Source of the DNA: a virus
Length of the DNA: 25,241 nucleotides
Strand: one strand, 5' to 3'
IMG/VR virus record: IMGVR_UViG_3300029952_000118
Location: 1 to 25,241 of that record
The notes beneath the pieces were generated by a model. The model was given only the letters and a program-made list of their open reading frames with translations. It did no database searches and had not been told where the DNA came from. Each line of letters begins with the position of its first letter. Within the stretch, counting starts at the first letter, position 1. Position numbers and translations under genes: made by a program. Below are positions 20,591-25,241 of the stretch, in pieces.

Positions 20591-20633
20591 AATTGAAAAA
20601 CGGGGAATTCCATATAAATGACCTAATGTATTT

Positions 20634-22529
20634 ATGGGCGATATAGTAACATTCACGCTCGAACTAAACGAGAAACTGAGTGGTGGCATCCAGAAAGCGG
20701 CTGTTTCCACTCATTCTTCTTTTGGGGGTATCCATGACGATATAAGCAAGGCTGCAAAAGGGCTGGACGACCTGGGTAACGAGCGCAAGATACGTGTGGA
20801 TCATGGAAGCATAGGTGAAGCAACCGGCGCGGTAGAAGGGCTCACCGGCGCAATGGAGCGGCTGAGCGAGGTGCACCTGATAGGCGGCATGGCACTTGGT
20901 GAACTGGTGGCCAGGGGGGTGGAAAAAACAGCAGACTTCGCGAAGGAACAAATAAAAGACGTATTGGGCGGCGGTATGGAGGAAGGCAAGCTGCAGCTAG
21001 AAATGCAAGTGCTGGCCGGTGATGATGCAGGTAAGGACCTTTACGAGCAGATACATAATTACATTCCAAAAAGTTTATTTGGCCCTGAATTGAACCACGA
21101 GGCCGTAGTGCTGCTGGGGATGGGGGAAACCATGAAAAATATATTACCGGACCTGAAGGAGTTCGGAGATATCAGCATGGGTGATGACCAAAAGATGCAG
21201 AGCCTGATACTGGCATTAGGCGAAGCCAAATCGCAGGGTCACCTGAGCGGCATGGAGATGCGCATACTCAGGACTACCGGATTTAACCCACTGGTGGAAA
21301 CTGCAAGGGTTACGGGGGAAAGCATGACAAACCTAACGGCCAGGATGGCTGAAGGGAAGTTTTCATTTAATGACCTGCGTAAAAGCATGGAATATGCTGT
21401 GGCTGAGGGTGGCCGCTTTCATGATATGCAAAACCGGATACTGGAAACGCCAGGTGGCCAGTATAAGGAAATGATCACCAATATAAAACAGGCGAAGACA
21501 GAACTAGGGCTGGCGTTGCTTCCTTCAGAAGCTGAAGTGATGAAAGCGTTTATGCCACTTGTAGAGCGGCTTCCTGAAGACCTGAAAAGAATGCAACCGG
21601 CATTGGAAGCCGTGATACACGACTTTGCCGATATGGTGCATTGGGTGAGCAATAATACTGATACCCTGGGCAAATGGGTGGGCGTAATAAAGGTGGGTGT
21701 GGAGGCGTATGTTGCCTGGAAGGTGGGAACGGTGGCCATGACTGCAGCTAACTGGTTGTGGACAGCAAGTGTGGGAGCAGAGACTGCAGCAACAATAGAG
21801 AATACTACGGCTGTTGAGGCGCAAACCGCAGCACTTGCCGAGCAGGGCGCAGTAGTGGAGGGCCTGGGGTTGAAATGGGCAGGAATGGGCCTTGCTGAGC
21901 GTGAAGCGCTAATTGCAACCTCGCAGGCATCGTTTGCATTGCCGATCAGCACGATGGGTGCAGCTGAAGGAGCCAGTTTGGGCGCTGCCGGTCTTGCCGG
22001 TGGGTTTGCTGCAGGCGTGAGCAGCGCGATAATACCGGTGGCCGTAATGTACTTCGGGGCGCAGGCCGGTGAAGCGATGGGATTGTGGAAGGTTAAATCA
22101 GGGTGGGATCTAGCCGTACCGGATGCCATACTGATAGAGATGGGCACGGATGCTTATTCGCAGGGGTTAAGAGACAAATATGCGGCAGAGGTTAGACGTG
22201 ACAACTTACAGCGTCATCCTGCAGAGTATGCCTTTGGGTGGGACCTAAATAATATGGTTGATCCCGGGAAGGATTTAAATGGCGCTCTCCTGGATAAGTA
22301 CGGAGTCAAGAACCCGAATTACAGTAAGGCAAAAGAACCGGGGGAAGGCGGATTGAGCAGTGCAGCAGATAGCATCATTGGTGGCGGCCCAAAACAAATA
22401 CATATTTCGGCAAAATTCGTTGTGGAAAAAGTGGTTGTAAACAGCGCAACCGAAGGAGCAAAACAAGTGATCGCAGGGTTTAAGGAACAATATTATGAAT
22501 TGCTGAAGGGGATACCCGGATTGCACTAA
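20634..22529 (+). CDS. Tail tape measure protein
   Basis: A 631-aa protein, directly after the chaperone and by far the longest tail gene, as expected for the ruler that sets tail length. The N-terminal half is long, charged and helical (LDDLGNERKIRVDHGSIGEA, GAMERLSEVHLIGGMALGEL), with TTGFNPLVETARVTGESM and a tape-measure-type SFNDLRKSMEYAVAEGG. The middle part has hydrophobic, Ala/Gly-rich segments (about 350-375 and 445-475) of the kind thought to form a channel in the host membrane. The C-terminal tail ends in KQIHISAKFVVEKVVV. It is short for a contractile tail, implying a fairly short tail. The 44-bp gap before it is AT-rich with no Shine-Dalgarno site. Confidence 0.85.
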   Translation: MGDIVTFTLELNEKLSGGIQKAAVSTHSSFGGIHDDISKAAKGLDDLGNERKIRVDHGSIGEATGAVEGLTGAMERLSEVHLIGGMALGELVARGVEKTADFAKEQIKDVLGGGMEEGKLQLEMQVLAGDDAGKDLYEQIHNYIPKSLFGPELNHEAVVLLGMGETMKNILPDLKEFGDISMGDDQKMQSLILALGEAKSQGHLSGMEMRILRTTGFNPLVETARVTGESMTNLTARMAEGKFSFNDLRKSMEYAVAEGGRFHDMQNRILETPGGQYKEMITNIKQAKTELGLALLPSEAEVMKAFMPLVERLPEDLKRMQPALEAVIHDFADMVHWVSNNTDTLGKWVGVIKVGVEAYVAWKVGTVAMTAANWLWTASVGAETAATIENTTAVEAQTAALAEQGAVVEGLGLKWAGMGLAEREALIATSQASFALPISTMGAAEGASLGAAGLAGGFAAGVSSAIIPVAVMYFGAQAGEAMGLWKVKSGWDLAVPDAILIEMGTDAYSQGLRDKYAAEVRRDNLQRHPAEYAFGWDLNNMVDPGKDLNGALLDKYGVKNPNYSKAKEPGEGGLSSAADSIIGGGPKQIHISAKFVVEKVVVNSATEGAKQVIAGFKEQYYELLKGIPGLH

Positions 22530-22538
22530 AATATACAA

Positions 22539-23174
22539 ATGAATAACTATACTTCTCCGGTTGTAAATCTTGATTTCCTTGCACAGTTGTTTGATAAGGT
22601 TTTTTACGTACCTGCGAGTGCATTTGCACCGGCTGTGACTGCTCTCAAGGGTGATGGTGGTATAACAGAGCTTGACCGGACGGAGTTCGGAACCTATGGC
22701 GCTCCCTATTATGATGATGACGCCAGTGGGCGCGAATACTTTATGCCGGTGCAAGTGACCTATACAAATAGCAGTGGCCAACAAGTCGTCTATAACCTTC
22801 CGTTTCCCGTTGTGTCAATAAAGCCAGTAAAGCATGTTGTAGACACGGAAATGACGGAGGTAAACGGGCTTGTAAGCGAATTGATCAGTATTAAGGCATA
22901 TGAGATCAATATAAAGGGTTTTTGTTTGGACCTGGTAGGTGATGAGTATCCGGAGAAGGATATTATCAGCCTGCGGAATTTGTTTGAGTGTAACCAACCA
23001 GTCAGTATCAAGAATGTGCTGACAGATGTATTCTTACTACGCCCTGAGCGCGATGGAAGTGACTGGGTAACAATACGAGAATGTGATTTTCCATTTGAAG
23101 TAGGTACAAAGAGCATTCAAGCCTATACTATTAAAATGCTGAGTGAGACGCCTTTTAGTCTAATTGAAATATAA
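22539..23174 (+). CDS. DUF6046-like baseplate/tail protein
   Basis: A 211-aa protein following the tape measure. It contains a hydrophobic start (VVNLDFLAQLFDKVFYVPAS), YNLPFPVVSIKPVKHVVDTEM, SELISIKAYEINIKGFCLDL and YPEKDIISLRNLFECNQPV. It closes with IRECDFPFEVGTKSIQAYTIKML. This layout is that of proteins labelled DUF6046 after the tape measure in Bacteroidota phages, a position held by baseplate-initiator or DNA-circularisation-like proteins (Mu gp43) elsewhere. The family name is from memory, so the exact call is less sure than the baseplate role. The gap to the next gene is 2 nt. Confidence 0.65.
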   Translation: MNNYTSPVVNLDFLAQLFDKVFYVPASAFAPAVTALKGDGGITELDRTEFGTYGAPYYDDDASGREYFMPVQVTYTNSSGQQVVYNLPFPVVSIKPVKHVVDTEMTEVNGLVSELISIKAYEINIKGFCLDLVGDEYPEKDIISLRNLFECNQPVSIKNVLTDVFLLRPERDGSDWVTIRECDFPFEVGTKSIQAYTIKMLSETPFSLIEI

Positions 23175-23176
23175 AA

Positions 23177-24301
23177 ATGAGCTGGCAGAGAATAAATAGC
23201 AGTGTGACGATCAATAGCAGCCTTGTTCCGGCGTTTACTTTCAGTGGCGTGCATGATATTGTTATTAATAAGAGCCTGCATAGCGTAGTTCAAACTGCAA
23301 AGCTGACACTACCAAGTATAGCCCGATTTGTACCTAAGAACGGAAGTACACCTGTTTGGGTGACCACCGGTACACAGTTTGCTGACGGTGATCCAATCAC
23401 TATTAATTTAGGGTATAACGGGCAGATGAATAACGAGTTTGTGGGGTTTGTAAAGCGCAGGGACCTTGCAATGCCACTGGTGGTGGAATGTGAGGGCTAT
23501 GTAAGGCAATTGCGTCTTAACAATGCTATCAATGCAAATTTTACTAAAGTAAATACCAGCGCAAAGGCATTGCTGGAATTGGCATGCCAAGGAACTGATA
23601 TTACTGTCCAATGTCCGGTAGATTTTCCACTGAGCGGAATCCGTCTTGTAAATGCTGACGGGCTGAGGATATGTGATTATATCAAGGAGGCAAGTGATCA
23701 TACGCTTACTATTTTCTTTATTACCCCAACTACGCTGTGGTGCGGGCTACCCTATACCGGATATGCAGCAGGAGGTGGAAGTACTCCTCTCACCTTGAAT
23801 GGCAGCGTAGGTAGCAGAACCGTCCAAGGCAAGAGCTTTTTCGGAAAGCCGGGCGTAGGATACAGGATAGGATATAATACAGTAAAGGACAATCAGCTAA
23901 AAACCCGAATACCAAGTGAGCCTGTGCAAATCATTATGAATGGCAAGCTGGCATCAGGGACTGTGATCAATACAAAAAGCAAAGCGGCATTTGCAAAAAG
24001 GAAAGTACAAAGCCTTGTGAACCATGTGCCGGACAATGCAACGGTTGAAAAATTTGCCCAAGAAAAAGAGTACTTCATGAACTATATAGGATATGAAGGA
24101 AAACTGACTGCATTCGGTGTGCCATTTGCATTGCCTGGGTTCAATGCCTATATCATAGACAGCAGATACCCTGAACTCGAAGGCACTTATGTAATTGAAA
24201 GTATCCAGGTGAAGTTTGGAATGGGTGGCTATAGGAGGATATCGGAAATAGGGCCAATGGTGAATTTTAAAATGCCTACAACTTATAATTATGGCGGATA
24301 A
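23177..24301 (+). CDS. Baseplate hub protein (Mu gp44 / gpD-like)
   Basis: A 374-aa beta-rich protein. The N-terminus has INKSLHSVVQTAKLTLPS, DGDPITINLGYNGQMNNEFV then GFVKR, the usual first tower domain of gpD/gp27-type hubs (x-x-GDxVxIxLGYxG...xxFxGxV). Next is SAKALLELACQGTDITV, then a central domain and a C-terminal YPELEGTYVIESIQVKFGMG. The trimeric hub joins the tail tube to the spike. The order hub then spike protein (next gene) is canonical. The two genes overlap by 11 nt. Confidence 0.75.
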   Translation: MSWQRINSSVTINSSLVPAFTFSGVHDIVINKSLHSVVQTAKLTLPSIARFVPKNGSTPVWVTTGTQFADGDPITINLGYNGQMNNEFVGFVKRRDLAMPLVVECEGYVRQLRLNNAINANFTKVNTSAKALLELACQGTDITVQCPVDFPLSGIRLVNADGLRICDYIKEASDHTLTIFFITPTTLWCGLPYTGYAAGGGSTPLTLNGSVGSRTVQGKSFFGKPGVGYRIGYNTVKDNQLKTRIPSEPVQIIMNGKLASGTVINTKSKAAFAKRKVQSLVNHVPDNATVEKFAQEKEYFMNYIGYEGKLTAFGVPFALPGFNAYIIDSRYPELEGTYVIESIQVKFGMGGYRRISEIGPMVNFKMPTTYNYGG

Positions 24302-24902
24302 GCTGGATAGGCTAATAGCGGAGCAACACAGGAGAATTGTAGGGATGGAGTCAAAGCGCTTTCCGGTGATGAGCGGCGTGGTAACTGAGGTGGATAGCGA
24401 AGGGATGATGTGTACTGTGCAACTGACGGCAGATTCGGAAGACCAACCAACGGACGGAATACTGCTGAACGTAATACTTAACAATGTGAACGGCATGTAT
24501 ATGCTGCCGGTGGTGAATGCAAACTGTGTGGTAGCGGAAGTAGATGGACCGGGGCAATTGATGCAGCTGCTGTGGGCTGATAGCTATACGAAGGTGAGCG
24601 TGACGGTGAATGAGACGCAGTTTATTGTAACGGATGGGCAAATACAGGCGAAAGATGGCGGCGGTGGAACAATGACAATGACCGAGGGAAAGATGAATTA
24701 TAAAAATACCAACGGAGGTGATCTTTTCAAGATGTGGAAAACACACATACAGAATATGATGCAGCACGTTTTGAATGTAGAAGCGATAACCACTGACACG
24801 CCAACGGGGATGAGCGGAGTGCCTGAGAATGATCCGGCGTTTGCCCAGGACTATTCCAATTTCGGACAGGACTTAAATGCTTTAGGAGAAATTTTATATT
24901 GA
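24291..24902 (+). CDS. Baseplate spike / assembly protein (Mu gp45 / gpV-like)
   Basis: A 203-aa protein. An N-terminal helix (MADKLDRLIAEQHRRIVGME) is followed by an OB-like beta domain (VMSGVVTEVDSEGMMCTVQL, VNGMYMLPVVNANCVVAEVD, QLMQLLWADSYTKVSVTVNE). Then come beta-helix-like repeats (QFIVTDGQIQAKDGGGGTM, MTEGKMNYKN) and a C-terminal helical part. This domain order fits tail spike/baseplate V proteins that pierce the outer membrane. The stop overlaps the next ATG by one base (TGATG). Confidence 0.75.
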   Translation: MADKLDRLIAEQHRRIVGMESKRFPVMSGVVTEVDSEGMMCTVQLTADSEDQPTDGILLNVILNNVNGMYMLPVVNANCVVAEVDGPGQLMQLLWADSYTKVSVTVNETQFIVTDGQIQAKDGGGGTMTMTEGKMNYKNTNGGDLFKMWKTHIQNMMQHVLNVEAITTDTPTGMSGVPENDPAFAQDYSNFGQDLNALGEILY

Positions 24903-25241
24903 TGAGAAAGATTAAAAATATATTACTGGCGGTAGTGCTGATCTGCATGGGTTTTGCAGTGGCGCATAGAATAATTGTACTGAACGGGGTGACTATAGAC
25001 CTGACCACCGATGGCAGCTACACGATACCTGGTGTGGGTGGCACATTTACACTGACGACCACCGGCAGCTCCGGGCCATCTACTTACAGTGGTGGCATCC
25101 TGAATATACCACAGTATGCAGGCGGGATGACAATGTTTGACTCTGCGTGGGTGATATCAAAGTTTGTACCGATAGCTGACAGCGGTACACTATATGTGAC
25201 CCCTTCTGATCTGAGCGTATACGCAACAACTGCAGCGCTTC
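24902..25241 (+). CDS. Truncated exported fibre-like protein (cut by window end)
   Basis: A partial frame of 113 codons, open to the last base. It begins MRKIKNILLAVVLICMGF then AVA, a clear signal peptide or N-terminal membrane helix. After that comes a Gly/Ser/Thr-rich beta region (TIPGVGGTFTLTTTGSSGPS, TYSGGILNIPQYAGGM) and later YVTPSDLSVYATTAAL. The GSSGPSTYSGGxLNIPxYAGG pattern is frequent in tail or collar fibres of Bacteroidota phages. It starts by a one-base overlap with the spike gene, so it is the next tail gene. A signal peptide on a fibre is unusual. If there is a second DGR target, this gene or its neighbours outside the window are the natural place. Confidence 0.65.
   Translation, partial: MRKIKNILLAVVLICMGFAVAHRIIVLNGVTIDLTTDGSYTIPGVGGTFTLTTTGSSGPSTYSGGILNIPQYAGGMTMFDSAWVISKFVPIADSGTLYVTPSDLSVYATTAAL

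Noticed and set aside
21419-22147. 242-codon open frame on the - strand inside the tape-measure gene
   Set aside because: Ala/Ser/Pro-rich shadow of the Ala/Gly-rich tape-measure region. No independent coding evidence.

Overview
This window is the core of a Mu-like (transposable-type), contractile-tailed prophage in a Bacteroidota host. Four things suggest that host group. Translation starts have AT-rich leaders without Shine-Dalgarno sites. Exported proteins end their signal peptides in NAQAQ/SAYAQ/NANGQ-type sites. A repeat built from AATTTGAAAATTTG occurs between genes. Many proteins look like Bacteroidota phage families. No tRNA, rRNA, CRISPR array or insertion sequence was seen. MuA/MuB-like transposition genes are not in the window and would be expected upstream.

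Region 1 (1-4416, + strand) begins with a complete, very compact diversity-generating retroelement (DGR): a 135-aa target gene holding the variable repeat (VR, 318-388), a template repeat (TR, 496-566) 30 bp after that gene, and a DGR-type reverse transcriptase. The 71-bp VR and TR differ at 12 positions, and every one is an adenine in the TR. This is the signature of adenine-directed mutagenic retrohoming. The RT is followed by a tightly overlapping early/middle operon: a small conserved phage protein, a RadA/RecA-like ATPase, two unknown proteins, a GemA/gp16-like protein and an exported SmpA-like protein. A rho-independent terminator closes the operon.

Region 2 (4414-10620, - strand) is the DNA-packaging and head-completion module. 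Read in its own direction it runs small terminase, TerL, a small unknown, DUF1320 (gp36-like), DUF935 portal (gp29-like), gpF-like minor head protein, gpG-like virion morphogenesis protein and a probable tail-completion protein. It is inverted relative to everything else and meets region 1 tail-to-tail at the terminator.

A divergent intergenic region (10621-10823) with two perfect inverted repeats separates region 2 from region 3 (10824-25241, + strand). Region 3 carries, in order: prohead protease/scaffold; major capsid protein; an exported beta-rich protein; a lysis cassette (small membrane proteins, a spanin-like protein and a lambda-R-type endolysin); a secreted nuclease; two low-complexity proteins; tail sheath; tail tube; a tail assembly chaperone with a probable -1 programmed frameshift; tape measure; and three baseplate/hub/spike proteins. 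It ends in a truncated exported fibre-like gene at the window edge.

The points most worth follow-up are: (i) the DGR, whose target is a small protein with no export signal encoded beside replication-type genes rather than an obvious tail adhesin; (ii) hydrophobic double-helix N-terminal extensions on both the major capsid protein and the tail sheath, plus several signal peptides on other phage proteins, which hint at membrane-associated virion assembly; (iii) a frameshift site whose stop codon lies inside a 9-bp hairpin; and (iv) a 41-bp direct repeat bracketing the sheath gene. All functions are inferred from sequence patterns by eye; no database search was run.
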